DNA of 64,000 bases from Coleofasciculus sp. FACHB-T130 (GTDB lineage: Bacteria; Cyanobacteriota; Cyanobacteriia; Cyanobacteriales; FACHB-T130), in assembly GCF_014695375.1 (NCBI RefSeq), contig NZ_JACJOG010000030.1:62001-126000 (forward strand), read 5' to 3'. The notes under the pieces were generated by a model. The model was not told the DNA's origin and ran no database searches. It was given only the letters and a program-made list of their open reading frames with translations. Shown here one piece after another: positions 8,702 through 18,548 of this stretch (position 1 is its first letter; every line of letters begins with the position of its first letter). The position numbers and the translations under genes are program-made.

Positions 8702-9352
8702 CTATACCGCTGCTGGTTCCAGTAACTTGACGTTCGCGTAGTTGAACTCGGTGGTCGTTTTTTGACCTTGCTCATTCGCGTGAATTACCTGCTTGGTCAT
8801 CACGTAGTAATCGCCGACTTTCTCGAAGGTATCCTCAAATTGCATTTCTCTGAGCAATTCACCTGTCTGAGGATTCCGGAAGACAACATCGTAGCGACTG
8901 GCGGCGTAGCCTTCTCCGGTGTCTAAACTTTCAGCGGTATCGATGACAAATGCCATTCGACCCATTACCCGACTCACCTGGCAAATTTCAGTGCCTCGGA
9001 TTTTGTAGTTAGATCCCATCGCATCGCCTTTAACCAGAATTTCCGTAGCGCCGCTGGCGTCCGTTTCCCCCAGGTTAAATTCGTTCTTGCCGTGAGCTTT
9101 GTCAAAAGACCCCCGCTTGCGGTGGGTGACAATATCCCTGAGCTGAGTATAGATGCTCTCTTGCACCGTTTCGTCTTCGATGCCGGTAACTTCAACAGTC
9201 ATGTCGCTGTTGATGCGAATTTTGCCTTTGTAGACTTCATCACCTTGCTTGAGTTCTACATCAGCACTATATCCTGGGAAATTAGTATCCCAGGTGTAGC
9301 GGTTTTCGTAGGCAGCCCGAAACAAGTCACGAGCATTTGCTTGCTCAGTCAT
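8702..9352 (-). CDS. DUF3386 family protein
   Basis: 216 residues, cytosolic by composition, no signal peptide or membrane helix. It matches my recollection of the cyanobacterial DUF3386 family: opening with ARDLFRAAYENRYTWD, a middle EFNLGETDASGATEI stretch, and a C-terminal beta-rich half ending with TTEFNYANVKLLEP. The pattern of alternating strands (ADVELKQGDEVYKGKIRI, YDVVFRNPQTGELL) suggests a lipocalin- or LolA-like barrel, which is inference. Function unknown. No clear operon partner; nfu follows after 130 bp. Confidence 0.85.
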   Translation of the reverse strand: MTEQANARDLFRAAYENRYTWDTNFPGYSADVELKQGDEVYKGKIRINSDMTVEVTGIEDETVQESIYTQLRDIVTHRKRGSFDKAHGKNEFNLGETDASGATEILVKGDAMGSNYKIRGTEICQVSRVMGRMAFVIDTAESLDTGEGYAASRYDVVFRNPQTGELLREMQFEDTFEKVGDYYVMTKQVIHANEQGQKTTTEFNYANVKLLEPAAV

Positions 9353-9487
9353 AGACTCTTACTTTAATCAACTTCTTTCCTAGTGTAAAAATGTTTGCAG
9401 AGTAGTGACACGCTTTGGCGACACAATTCGCTGAAAACTGGGGTTAGCAGAAAAATCCGATAGCGTCGCTGTACGCACCTAGATTAA
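9353..9487. other. Gap without recognised gene, upstream of the DUF3386 gene
   Basis: Promoter region of the DUF3386 gene by position. No motif that I would defend and no open frame with coding character. It runs into the decayed kinase copy. Confidence 0.4.
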
Positions 9488-9835
9488 TAGCCCTATTGAA
9501 CCCGTCTGTGGCGTAGTCATCATTACTGGAGCTTGATACAGGGGTACAGTGACCATGACTGTTGAGCTGAGTCCTTCCCCGTACGATGAACATGAATATT
9601 GCCAGCCATTGCTTCGAGCAGCTTTTGAGAGATTGTGAGTCCGAGTCCCGTACCCGCACCGGGAGTTGTGTGAGAGCCATTCATTTTACCGAACAATTGA
9701 AACTAAGGCACCGGCTTATGTCCAATGCTTTTCCCAAACTTTCAACCGTTTGCTGGAAAATCGCTTTTAGATCGAGTGTGCGATCGCTCCTGTTAGCAAT
9801 TTGGTTCAAAGTTTTGGTACGGTTCGGAAATTGGC
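9488..9835 (-). pseudogene. Decayed, internally deleted copy of the neighbouring histidine kinase gene
   Basis: Two blocks match the intact kinase at 9998-11332 in the same order and strand. Positions about 9488-9705 resemble 10003-10220, the 3' end including the ATP-binding glycine-rich region. Positions about 9722-9835 resemble 11170-11285, the 5' part; for example the stretch around AACCGTTTGCTG and TAGATCGAG occurs in both. The roughly 950 bp that separate these blocks in the intact gene are missing here. Stops and frameshifts leave no long frame. This is a remnant of a tandem duplication that suffered an internal deletion. Confidence 0.75.
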
Positions 9836-9997
9836 TCAGTCATAGAATCCTGTTGACCTCGCAGGCGATGTTGGCGTGCTTGCTTTCTCGAAATTTCATC
9901 GTAGAGCCTGAAACTACCAGCAAGCAGCTTGTTTGTGCTTTCAACTGGTAGAGCCAACTCAACCCAATTTTATCAATCCCCGAAAGTGGCACCTACA

Positions 9998-11332
9998 TTA
10001 ACAATCCATCGAACCTGTCTGTTGTGTTGAAATCATTACCGGCTCTTGATACAGAGGCACGGTGAACGTAACTGTTGAACCCAGACCTTCGCCCATACTG
10101 TAGAAGTTTACGACCCCACCCATTGCTTCTACCAGCCTTTGAGATATTGCCAATCCCAATCCGGTACCACCGTACTGTCTAGTGCGAGAGCCATCCACCT
10201 GGCTAAATGATTGAAATAGTTTGTCTTGCTTGTCAAGGGAGACACCAATCCCCGTATCGGCGACTTGGACTTTCACGACGCCTGGACATTCCTGTCCTCC
10301 AAACTTAAGTTTCTTTTTACTGACCTCGGCACTGACCGTGACGCCGCCTTCATGGGTAAATTTGATTGCATTCCCTATCAGGTTTAACATCACCTGGAGC
10401 AGCCGCTGGTAGTTGCCATACAGGATAATTTCATCGTAGGTAGATGGCATTTGAATGCATAAGCTCAGGTTTTTCTGCTGCGCCTGATTCTGGGTAAATT
10501 CCTCAACATCCCCGAATAGTTCTTCCAGCTTCACCTGTCCCAGTTCCAGCTCCATTTTGCCTGCTTCAATTTTGGCGACATCGAGAATGTCATTGATCAG
10601 GTTGAGGAGATGTAAAGCTGAACGGTAAGCATCTTGGATAAAATCCAGTTGCTCTTCTGGCTCGTCTACCGTCCCATCTAGGATCAGCTTCAGGGAGCCA
10701 ATCATGCCGTTTAGCGGTGTCCGAAGTTCGTGGGAAGTATTTGCCAGAAACTCTGATTTGAGGCGAGAAGCTTCTTCTGCTTGTTCGCGGGCTTCTTCTA
10801 ATTCTTTATACAGGGTGGCGTGAGCGATCGCGGTTCCCACCTGATCTGCCAGTTCTCTAACTAACTCAACTTCGGCATCGTTCCATCGCCGAGTGCGATC
10901 GCACTGTTGCAAAGCGATGACGCCATTTGGCTGGTTTTGATAGCAGGTAGAAACGACTAATACCGATTGTTGCCCAAACGCATTCACCCCAGCCTGTTCT
11001 ACCACAACTGGCTCGCCTTGTGTCTCCAGTGCTTGCCTTAGGTAGGGTTGCTCGGCAAGCTGTAACTGTTGTCCCAGCATCGACCGAAACGTCTCCTGGC
11101 AATACTCCGCCACCACCTGCACTTTGGGCTTAGAACTTTCGTAGTTGCAGATGATGCAGCGACTAACGTTAAGCGCTTCTCCTAGCCCTCTAACCGTTTG
11201 CTGCCAAATGGTATCTAGATCGAGCGTGCGACGGATATTCCTAGCAATCTGACTCAGCAGTTTTTGGTACTGATCTGGACTTGACACAGTTGACTCGAAA
11301 GTTGGCAGTGAGACATTAACAGGAGCCGCCAT
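9998..11332 (-). CDS. GAF-domain sensor histidine kinase
   Basis: 444 residues, no membrane helix, so a cytosolic sensor. Order: short N-terminal helix, GAF domain (about residues 35-175), short coiled coil, phosphoacceptor domain with FLANTSHELRTPLNGMIG (His near 201), then the HATPase domain with LLQVMLNLIGNAIKFT (N box), VADTGIGVS (G1), KLFQSFSQVD (F) and GGTGLGLAISQRLVE (G2). All catalytic boxes look intact. The GAF part resembles those of cyanobacterial kinases but lacks an obvious bilin-binding Cys context that I can identify. No response regulator is adjacent, so the partner is unknown. A decayed copy of the same gene lies directly downstream. Confidence 0.93.
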   Translation of the reverse strand: MAAPVNVSLPTFESTVSSPDQYQKLLSQIARNIRRTLDLDTIWQQTVRGLGEALNVSRCIICNYESSKPKVQVVAEYCQETFRSMLGQQLQLAEQPYLRQALETQGEPVVVEQAGVNAFGQQSVLVVSTCYQNQPNGVIALQQCDRTRRWNDAEVELVRELADQVGTAIAHATLYKELEEAREQAEEASRLKSEFLANTSHELRTPLNGMIGSLKLILDGTVDEPEEQLDFIQDAYRSALHLLNLINDILDVAKIEAGKMELELGQVKLEELFGDVEEFTQNQAQQKNLSLCIQMPSTYDEIILYGNYQRLLQVMLNLIGNAIKFTHEGGVTVSAEVSKKKLKFGGQECPGVVKVQVADTGIGVSLDKQDKLFQSFSQVDGSRTRQYGGTGLGLAISQRLVEAMGGVVNFYSMGEGLGSTVTFTVPLYQEPVMISTQQTGSMDC

Positions 11333-11460
11333 CAGAGTATACCTGTAAACTGCAAAAGGAGAAGAAGCTAATGATTACCAGCCGTTTTCTGTGATAGATA
11401 CAACCTCAAAAGACTTGCCCTGCGGCTAAAGTCTACATCTAGAGTGTTCTTTATTTTGCA

Positions 11461-11691
11461 TTAATCGTTCCATTCCCCTCTTGGAGGCACGGGCGGATTC
11501 CTCTCTAGGTTCCGAGTCAGTTCATCATCTCGATCTCGTTCACCTCTAAGCCACTGCCGAATTGCCGTCTCAATGACCTTACTCGGATCGTTGGTCAGGT
11601 GCTTAATTTGTGCTAACAGTTCAGAATCAAGGTGGATAGAAATTTCCACCTTTTCGGCTGAACCCTGAGAATATCTGGCCCGATCGTTCAT
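11461..11691 (-). CDS. Ribbon-helix-helix (CopG/Arc-like) DNA-binding protein, possible orphan antitoxin
   Basis: I place the start at the ATG at 11689-11691 (76 residues); the frame is open further upstream to 11847 but that part is Cys/Arg-rich and not protein-like. The core KVEISIHLDSELLAQIKHLTND followed by a helix PSKVIETAIRQWLRGE has the beta-strand, helix, helix order of ribbon-helix-helix repressors. The charged tail (RDRDDELTRNLERNPPVPP) resembles toxin-binding tails of type II antitoxins. No toxin gene lies on either side: downstream is 128 bp of non-coding sequence and then the kinase. It could be a solitary regulator or a leftover antitoxin. Confidence 0.6.
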   Translation of the reverse strand: MNDRARYSQGSAEKVEISIHLDSELLAQIKHLTNDPSKVIETAIRQWLRGERDRDDELTRNLERNPPVPPRGEWND

Positions 11692-12465
11692 ATCAGTACA
11701 GTGATGACATTTCCAAGCAAATCCAACGCGGAAGAGGATGCGCCGTCTTTCCATGCTAACTGCTGATGCAAGCAACGCAGTGAGTAGAGGGCAGCTCCTA
11801 ATCCTAATGGGCAACAAAATTTTGCAATTCCGATCCCTAATATGCATTCTGACATTCTCTGGGCGCTAACTGCTAGTAGGCAATAGCGCTCTATTTTGTG
11901 GTGAGGGCGGCTGCTCCTGAAGCGTTGCCACTTTTCGGTAGAAAAGTCGTTCTCTCCTCAGAAAATTACCCTTTTTTTAAAGGTTTTTCATCAGAGCAGT
12001 TTTTGCATGGATTTAATTCCAATGTGCCCTAATCTACTTGAATACACAAGATTTCTTTTTAAGTCTTTAGATTCACAATACCTTTTGCTGTGTTCTCATC
12101 ACCCTCCCGTGCCAAATTAAATGGTTATCGCTTCGCTTTACTGACTGTTTGACAGTTACTCAGTCCTCCTTCCTCAACCCTCAGTCCTCCTTCCTCAACT
12201 CTCAGTCCTCAGTCCTCCCTACTCAACCCTCAGTCCTCAGTCCTGCATCTATTTTTATCGCTGTCTCTGATTTAGGTAAACCGCGCAGATTTTCTACTGT
12301 ATAGTCATCGAAGGCGGTAACTGTCCTACTCAAAGTTAAAGAATTGTTTCACGTTGACAGAAGGGACATATCTGCGGCTGTCCTAACTGCCTGGGCATCG
12401 GAAACATTACAATATTTGAAGTCCGCTGAACTTTTCAATTGCCGTTCGTGCCTTTTTGTTTGGCT
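11692..12465. other. Long intergenic region upstream of lepA
   Basis: About 770 bp without a convincing gene. It holds the tandem repeat listed separately at 12159-12244. On the minus strand a frame of about 40 codons (roughly 12230-12340, reading ...AFDDYTVENLRGLPKSE...) runs into the repeat; it is protein-like but has no ATG and may be a gene fragment. The lepA promoter should lie in the last 100-150 bp. Confidence 0.4.
12159..12244. repeat. CTCAGTCCT tandem repeat
   Basis: Imperfect tandem units built from CTCAGTCCTCCTTCCTCAAC and CTCAGTCCT, about five copies. Units are short and adjacent with no spacers, so this is not a CRISPR. The complementary form (GACTGAGGACTGAG) reappears near 26533-26608. 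Confidence 0.8.
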
Positions 12466-14277
12466 ATGACTGACGTACCTGTTTCTCGCATTCGTAATTT
12501 CTCGATCATTGCCCACATTGACCACGGAAAATCCACTCTGGCGGATCGCCTCTTGCAGTTTACGGGCACGGTGCAAGATCGGCAGATGAAGGAACAGTTC
12601 CTGGACAATATGGATTTAGAACGGGAGCGCGGCATTACGATTAAGCTGCAAGCTGCCCGAATGAACTATACCGCCAAGGATGGTCAACAGTACGTTCTAA
12701 ATCTAATTGATACACCTGGTCACGTAGATTTTTCCTACGAGGTGTCGCGTTCCCTCGCCGCTTGCGAAGGCGCACTCTTGGTAGTGGATGCCTCTCAAGG
12801 GGTGGAAGCGCAAACGCTTGCCAATGTTTATCTCGCCCTTGAGAATAATCTGGAAATTATTCCAGTATTAAATAAAATCGATCTCCCTGGAGCTGAGCCA
12901 GATCGGGTAAAAGGAGAAATTGAAGAAATTATCGGACTGGATTGTAGCGGTGCAATTCTCGCTTCTGCGAAAGAAGGGCTTGGGATTGACGAGATTCTGG
13001 AGTCGATCGTTCACTTAGTCCCGCCGCCGATAGATACGGTGTCCCAACCGCTGAGAGCTTTAATTTTTGATAGTTACTATGACAGCTATCGGGGTGTAAT
13101 TGTATACTTCCGGGTGATGGATGGTACGGTCAAAAAAGGCGATCGCGTTCGTCTGATGGCGACCGGCAAAGAATATGAAATTGACGAATTGGGTATCCTT
13201 TCCCCGACTCAGAAGCCGGTAAACGAACTGCACGCCGGAGAAGTGGGCTACCTAGGAGCGGCCATTAAAGCGGTGGAAGATGCTCGCGTAGGAGACACCA
13301 TTACCCTAGCGAATGCCCCTGCTAGCGAGGCATTGCCCGGTTACACCGAAGCGAAGCCAATGGTCTTTTGCGGCTTGTTCCCCACCGATGCTGACCAATA
13401 CCCAGACTTACGGGAAGCCCTGGAAAAACTGAAATTAAATGATGCAGCGTTGAACTACGAACCGGAAACGTCCAGCGCGATGGGGTTTGGCTTCCGCTGC
13501 GGCTTCTTGGGCTTGCTGCACATGGAGATCGTCCAAGAGCGTCTAGAGCGGGAATACGATTTAGATTTGATTATCACTGCTCCTTCGGTGGTCTATCGAG
13601 TGATCACCAATAAGGGAGAGGAAGTTTACATTGATAATCCCAGCCACCTACCGCCGCCGAACGAGCGGGAAAAAATTGAGGAGCCTTATGTCAAGGTAGA
13701 CATGATTACCCCAGAAGTCTATGTGGGGACTTTGATGGAGTTATGTCAAAACCGGCGTGGTGTCTTCAAAGATATGAAGTATTTAACGCAGGGGCGAACC
13801 ACGCTGACTTATGAGTTACCCCTGGCGGAAGTGGTGACGGACTTTTTTGACCAAATGAAGTCCAGAACTCGCGGCTATGCCAGTATGGAATATCATTTGA
13901 TTGGCTATCAGGAAAATCCCCTGGTTAAGCTAGATATTTTAATCAACAACGACCCCGTTGATGCCTTAGCGATGATTGTGCATCGGGATAAGGCTTACAA
14001 CGTAGGACGTGGTTTGACAGAAAAGTTGAAGGAACTGATTCCTAGGCATCAGTTCAAGATTCCGATTCAAGCCGCGATTGGCAGTAAGATTGTCGCTAGC
14101 GAACATATCCCCGCTTTGAGAAAAGATGTGCTTGCCAAGTGCTACGGCGGTGATATTTCTCGAAAGAAAAAGTTGTTGCAGAAGCAGGCTAAAGGGAAGA
14201 AGCGCATGAAGTCGATTGGGACGGTTGATGTACCGCAATCAGCTTTCATGGCGGTGTTGCGCCTGGATCAAGAGTAG
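12466..14277 (+). CDS. lepA: Elongation factor 4 (LepA)
   Basis: 603 residues from the ATG at 12466. A longer frame begins with TTG at 12439, but the ATG gives the family's normal N-terminus ([23 protein letters not shown]). GTPase motifs are clear: AHIDHGKST (G1), DTPGH (G3), NKID (G4). The EF4-specific C-terminal domain is complete, ending in [22 protein letters not shown] and SAFMAVL. EF4 binds the ribosome and back-translocates or remodels stalled elongation complexes. It stands alone with a palindrome behind it. Confidence 0.97.
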   Translation: MTDVPVSRIRNFSIIAHIDHGKSTLADRLLQFTGTVQDRQMKEQFLDNMDLERERGITIKLQAARMNYTAKDGQQYVLNLIDTPGHVDFSYEVSRSLAACEGALLVVDASQGVEAQTLANVYLALENNLEIIPVLNKIDLPGAEPDRVKGEIEEIIGLDCSGAILASAKEGLGIDEILESIVHLVPPPIDTVSQPLRALIFDSYYDSYRGVIVYFRVMDGTVKKGDRVRLMATGKEYEIDELGILSPTQKPVNELHAGEVGYLGAAIKAVEDARVGDTITLANAPASEALPGYTEAKPMVFCGLFPTDADQYPDLREALEKLKLNDAALNYEPETSSAMGFGFRCGFLGLLHMEIVQERLEREYDLDLIITAPSVVYRVITNKGEEVYIDNPSHLPPPNEREKIEEPYVKVDMITPEVYVGTLMELCQNRRGVFKDMKYLTQGRTTLTYELPLAEVVTDFFDQMKSRTRGYASMEYHLIGYQENPLVKLDILINNDPVDALAMIVHRDKAYNVGRGLTEKLKELIPRHQFKIPIQAAIGSKIVASEHIPALRKDVLAKCYGGDISRKKKLLQKQAKGKKRMKSIGTVDVPQSAFMAVLRLDQE

Positions 14278-14309
14278 CGCTTGGATTAAGACTACTGAAT
14301 TGAGACTTA

Positions 14310-14349
14310 CGCTGGATTTTTAAGCTTAGCTAAGCTTAAAAATCCAGCG
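14310..14349. terminator. Perfect 40-bp palindrome behind lepA
   Basis: An uninterrupted palindrome centred between 14329 and 14330, containing AAGCTTAGCTAAGCTT. No unpaired loop is needed in DNA; in RNA the middle would open to form a loop. It lies 33 bp after the lepA stop and is followed by a short T-rich tract, so it may terminate lepA, or be a cruciform-type repeat. Confidence 0.6.
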
Positions 14350-14574
14350 CATTTTCATAGCTTGGCGTCTTACATAGGGTACTATTCCAGGCTGAGAGTG
14401 GGAAAGGAACGAACTTGAGGCGAAGAAATGAATGCCGAGGAGCGATCGCTAATCTTTACATTATCTTCATCGATATCTTCAAAGATTTATTGAAAATGCA
14501 GGTACATCTGGACACCATCGCATGGCAAGGTTAGTCTAAGATGGATTCCAACTCTTAAAAGACTCAATTGCCAG

Positions 14575-15534
14575 ATGAGAATTTTAGTCACAGGTGGTGC
14601 TGGTTTTATCGGTTCCCATCTGATCGACCGGCTAATGACGCAAGGGCATGAAGTCATTTGCCTCGATAACTTCTATACCGGACACAAACGCAACATCCTG
14701 AAGTGGCTGGATAATCCATATTTTGAACTCATCCGTCACGACATCACCGAACCGATACGCTTGGAAGTAGAGCAAATTTATCACCTAGCTTGCCCCGCCT
14801 CTCCAGTACACTACCAGTTCAACCCAGTAAAGACCGTGAAAACGAATGTCCTGGGTACACTGAATATGTTAGGACTGGCAAAGCGGGTGAAGGCGAGATT
14901 ACTCTTGGCTTCCACCTCAGAAGTGTACGGCGATCCTGAAATCCACCCCCAGACTGAAGAATATCGCGGTAATGTCAATACGATAGGAATTCGCTCCTGC
15001 TATGACGAAGGCAAGCGAATTGCAGAAACACTGGCGTTTGACTATTATCGCCAGAATCATGTAGAAATTCGAGTCGCGCGAATCTTCAACACCTACGGCC
15101 CTCGAATGTTAGAAAATGACGGTCGAGTGGTTAGCAACTTTGTAGTGCAAGCTCTGCGGGGTACCGCCCTAACCGTTTATGGTGATGGTTCGCAAACCCG
15201 AAGTTTCTGCTACGTTTCAGACCTAGTGGAAGGGCTGATGCGGCTGATGAATGGCGAGCATACGGGACCGATTAATTTAGGGAATCCCGATGAATATACG
15301 ATTTTAGAGCTGGCTGAGGCTGTCCAAAAGATGGTGAACCCAGACTCGAAGATTAAGCTTGAGCCACTGCCAGAAGACGATCCTCGCCGACGGCGTCCGG
15401 ATATCACGCGGGCAAAGACTTGGCTGGATTGGGAGCCAACAATACCCTTGCAAGAAGGGTTACAACTGACTATAGAAGATTTTCGCGATCGCTTAGCTTC
15501 TCTGCCGGAGAATCGCATCCCCAGCGATTCGTGA
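14575..15534 (+). CDS. UDP-glucuronate decarboxylase (UDP-xylose synthase), SDR family
   Basis: 319 residues, extended short-chain dehydrogenase. NAD-binding GGAGFIGSH at residues 7-15; catalytic pair Tyr143 and Lys147 in SCYDEGKR; the ASTSEVYG stretch carries the catalytic Ser/Thr. [17 protein letters not shown] is a signature of UDP-xylose synthases rather than of dTDP-glucose dehydratases. It oxidises and decarboxylates UDP-glucuronic acid to UDP-xylose. The next gene, 108 bp downstream in the same direction, makes its substrate, so the two form a nucleotide-sugar pathway for cell-surface polysaccharide. Assignment to the family is firm; a 4-epimerase-type product cannot be fully excluded. 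Confidence 0.92.
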   Translation: MRILVTGGAGFIGSHLIDRLMTQGHEVICLDNFYTGHKRNILKWLDNPYFELIRHDITEPIRLEVEQIYHLACPASPVHYQFNPVKTVKTNVLGTLNMLGLAKRVKARLLLASTSEVYGDPEIHPQTEEYRGNVNTIGIRSCYDEGKRIAETLAFDYYRQNHVEIRVARIFNTYGPRMLENDGRVVSNFVVQALRGTALTVYGDGSQTRSFCYVSDLVEGLMRLMNGEHTGPINLGNPDEYTILELAEAVQKMVNPDSKIKLEPLPEDDPRRRRPDITRAKTWLDWEPTIPLQEGLQLTIEDFRDRLASLPENRIPSDS

Positions 15535-15642
15535 ATTAGAGTCCTTTGTCAAAAGTCAATTATCAATAACTTTTAACAAAAGACTACCCAACAGAATCGT
15601 ACCCCCAGAACTGTCATTCCAATTTTTTTGAGGTTTACTCCT

Positions 15643-17034
15643 ATGCGTGTTTGCGTAATTGGCACTGGATATGTTGGCTTGGTCACGGGTGCCAGTCTTG
15701 CTCATATTGGACATCATGTCATCTGCGTTGACAATAACGAAGAAAAAGTCAAGTTGATGAAGGCGGGACAGTCCCCGATTTATGAGCCAGGACTGTCAGA
15801 AATTATGCAATCGGCTTCCCAGTCAGGGCATCTTGAGTTCACTACCGATTTGGGTGCTGGAGTGGCTCATGGAGAAATTTTGTTCATCGCAGTAGGGACG
15901 CCCGCTTTGGCAAATGGTGAAAGCGATACCAGGTATGTTGAAGCCGTTGCCCGTGGAATTGGCGCTCATCTTGACGGTGGTTACAAAGTTATTGTGAATA
16001 AATCCACAGTGCCAATTGGTTCTGGGGACTGGGTGCGGATGATTGTACTTGATGGCGTTCTGGAACGCCAAAAGTCCCTAGTGGGAGCTGGTGGCGTTGT
16101 TACCGAGGAGTTGACACTAGAAACAACTCCTCAGTTTGATGTTGTTAGCAATCCAGAATTTTTGCGCGAAGGTTCGGCGGTTTACGACACCTTTAACCCG
16201 GATCGGATTGTGCTGGGTAGCACCAATCCGAAAGCGATCGCCATGATGCAGGAACTCTATGCTCCCATTGTCGAGCGCCAGGTGGCAGAAGACAAATCCT
16301 TACCGCAAGTGCCCGTCGTGGTGACAGACATTAACTCTGCTGAGATGATTAAGTACGCCGCGAATGCCTTCCTCGCAACCAAAATCAGCTTTATCAACGA
16401 AGTTGCCAATATTTGCGATCGCGTTGGTGCTGATGTTACCCAAGTCGCTAAGGGCATCGGTTTGGATTCCCGGATTGGTAACAAGTTCTTGCAAGCTGGG
16501 ATTGGCTGGGGTGGTTCCTGCTTCCCGAAAGATGTCTCGGCTTTGATTCATACCGCGGACGACTACGGCTATGAAGCTCAACTGCTCAAATCTGCTGTGA
16601 GTGTCAACCAGCGCCAGCGCGTGATTGCGATCGAAAAACTGCAACAGGCGCTAAAAATCCTCAAAGGCAAAACGGTGGGATTGCTAGGTCTGACTTTCAA
16701 ACCCGATACCGATGATATGCGCGATGCTCCAGCGCTCAATCTCATCGAGCAACTAAACCGGCTGGGGGCGAAAGTGAAAGCCTACGATCCAATTGTTTCT
16801 TCAACTGGGATGCGTCATGGGTTAACCGGCGTGATGGTGGAAACCGATCCCGAACGGCTGGCTGATGGCTGTGACGCCCTTGTGTTGGTGACAGAGTGGC
16901 AGCAGTTCCAGACCCTAGACTACAGCAAAATGTCTAAGCTGATGAACAACGCGGTGATGATTGATGGTCGTAACTTCCTCAACCGGAAGGAAATAGAAAG
17001 CGCCGGTTTCCAATACATCGGTGTTGGTCGCTAG
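15643..17034 (+). CDS. ugd: UDP-glucose 6-dehydrogenase
   Basis: 463 residues. Start chosen at the ATG at 15643, which gives MRVCVIGTGYVGLVTG and has GAGG about 10 bases upstream; the TTG at 15628 overlaps that ribosome-binding site. NAD-binding GTGYVG at residues 7-12, NPEFLREGSA, and the catalytic Cys293 in GWGGSCFPKD are all present. The enzyme oxidises UDP-glucose twice to UDP-glucuronic acid, the substrate of the preceding decarboxylase. Together they supply UDP-GlcA and UDP-xylose for exopolysaccharide. Confidence 0.96.
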   Translation: MRVCVIGTGYVGLVTGASLAHIGHHVICVDNNEEKVKLMKAGQSPIYEPGLSEIMQSASQSGHLEFTTDLGAGVAHGEILFIAVGTPALANGESDTRYVEAVARGIGAHLDGGYKVIVNKSTVPIGSGDWVRMIVLDGVLERQKSLVGAGGVVTEELTLETTPQFDVVSNPEFLREGSAVYDTFNPDRIVLGSTNPKAIAMMQELYAPIVERQVAEDKSLPQVPVVVTDINSAEMIKYAANAFLATKISFINEVANICDRVGADVTQVAKGIGLDSRIGNKFLQAGIGWGGSCFPKDVSALIHTADDYGYEAQLLKSAVSVNQRQRVIAIEKLQQALKILKGKTVGLLGLTFKPDTDDMRDAPALNLIEQLNRLGAKVKAYDPIVSSTGMRHGLTGVMVETDPERLADGCDALVLVTEWQQFQTLDYSKMSKLMNNAVMIDGRNFLNRKEIESAGFQYIGVGR

Positions 17035-17044
17035 GAAAAGTTTT

Positions 17045-17087
17045 GAGTTAGGGAGTTATGAGTTAATAACTCATAACTCCCTAACTC
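17045..17087. terminator. Hairpin between convergent genes, overlapping the permease stop codon
   Basis: A perfect 21-bp inverted repeat with a 1-nt centre (GAGTTAGGGAGTTATGAGTTA-type arm, then its complement). Its right arm includes the last codons and stop (17071-17073) of the minus-strand permease gene. It sits where the ugd transcript should end, so it probably serves both genes. Confidence 0.75.
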
Positions 17088-18384
17088 TTTGCCTGACTTG
17101 GTACCAGATTAGACCAGCGACAATTAATCCCAGACCCATTTGCCAGATTTGCGGCTCTACCCAGAAAGCCAGGAACAGGCAAGATCCTAGACCTGCCCAG
17201 GCTATCCATTTGGGATAGAGCCGTTCTGAATCTGGCATTTTTAATGCTGCCAGATTGGTAATTGCATAGTAAATCAAGACGTTAAAGGCACTGAACGACC
17301 AAGTCGTTTTGACATTGCCAAGCAGAACTAAAAGGGCGATCGCAATTCCTACCACGACCACCGCTAAATCGGGTGTCGTTCCTTGCCGATTTAGCCGTGC
17401 CAAAATTCTGGGCATATCCCCGCGTCTTCCCATCGCCAGCAGCACGCGGGACAAACCCAAAATCAAGTTTAATAGTACCCCCAGCATCGCCGCGATCGCA
17501 CCAATTGATAAAATCGCCGCACCTCTTGAACCGGCAACGCTGCGAACTGCCACCTCGAGGGGTGCTGCCTGTGCCTGGGTTGGTTTGCCCAAAATTTCTG
17601 TCCCGACCGCCCCAATGCCAACCGTTGCCACTGCCATGTAAAGCAACATTGTCACCCCCAGGCTAACAATCATCGCGATTGGGATTGTCTTCCGGGGTTC
17701 CCGTGCTTCCTCGCCCAACGTGGCAATCCTTCCATAACCCGTGTAAGCCACAAACATCAGCGCACTGGCTTGGAGTACCGTCGCCGGAGAACCTTTGAAA
17801 AATGGCGTGAGATTTTCTGTACCAACCTCTGTGGCGCGGGGTAGACAGATAAGGACAAAGAAAATTAAAGAGAGCAGCGACACCGAGACGATGGCAATAT
17901 TGGCGCGATTAGAGCGGCGAATCCCGCTCAAAACAATTAAAGTCATCAAAATTGCCGCAGCTAGCGCCGTGGGAATCAGAAATCCCCGCCCATACAAACC
18001 TGTCGCATTCAGCAAGTAGCCAGCAAAACCTAAAGCTGCCGTTGCTGCTGAAGCAGTCTTTGCCAAGAGAAACATCCAGCCTGCGGTAAAACCTAGACTC
18101 GGATTGAGATACTTGTAGCCATATTCGTAGCTGCCACCGCTGACGGCGTGATTCGCTGCTAACTGGGCACTATTGAGACCGTTGCAGGTTGCCACAACGG
18201 CTCCAATCGCGATCGCCAAAATTACCGCCGGTCCTGCGATTCCGGCGGCAATGCCGATGCTGACAAACACGCCCGTGCCTACGATCGAACCCAAACCCAT
18301 CATCGTGGCACCCAAAACCCCTAACTCTCTCTGAAGCTGCGGGGGTGAGGTTCCAGCAGTCACAAGATATCTCCCAGATAACAC
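17071..18384 (-). CDS. APC-family amino-acid permease
   Basis: 437 residues with about twelve hydrophobic segments. The first helix has GATMMGLGSIVGTGVFVSIG, the unwound glycine-rich substrate-binding segment of APC transporters. The YEYGYKYLNP loop and the central YTGYGRIATLGEEAREPRKTIP segment are the other typical marks. It imports amino acids or related amines by cation coupling; the substrate is not readable. Start is GTG at 18384; a second in-frame GTG seven codons later is possible. It converges on ugd and shares a hairpin with it. Confidence 0.9.
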   Translation of the reverse strand: MLSGRYLVTAGTSPPQLQRELGVLGATMMGLGSIVGTGVFVSIGIAAGIAGPAVILAIAIGAVVATCNGLNSAQLAANHAVSGGSYEYGYKYLNPSLGFTAGWMFLLAKTASAATAALGFAGYLLNATGLYGRGFLIPTALAAAILMTLIVLSGIRRSNRANIAIVSVSLLSLIFFVLICLPRATEVGTENLTPFFKGSPATVLQASALMFVAYTGYGRIATLGEEAREPRKTIPIAMIVSLGVTMLLYMAVATVGIGAVGTEILGKPTQAQAAPLEVAVRSVAGSRGAAILSIGAIAAMLGVLLNLILGLSRVLLAMGRRGDMPRILARLNRQGTTPDLAVVVVGIAIALLVLLGNVKTTWSFSAFNVLIYYAITNLAALKMPDSERLYPKWIAWAGLGSCLFLAFWVEPQIWQMGLGLIVAGLIWYQVRQRVREL

Positions 18385-18548
18385 TACTGTTATCCTAAGG
18401 CTGAGAGGTTAAGACACAGTTGTGCGATCGCTTACCTTAAGGAATTAAGGATAGAAAAGGGGTGTTCAACCACCACGCCTTATCCCTGTTCCTTTTAACG
18501 CAGTTCTGACCCTGCGACTGCCTACTAACCGATGACGATTGACTACAA

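Noticed and set aside
12159-12244. Repeats that look like a small CRISPR array
   Set aside because: Units are short, adjacent and imperfect, with no unique spacers of constant length and no cas genes nearby.
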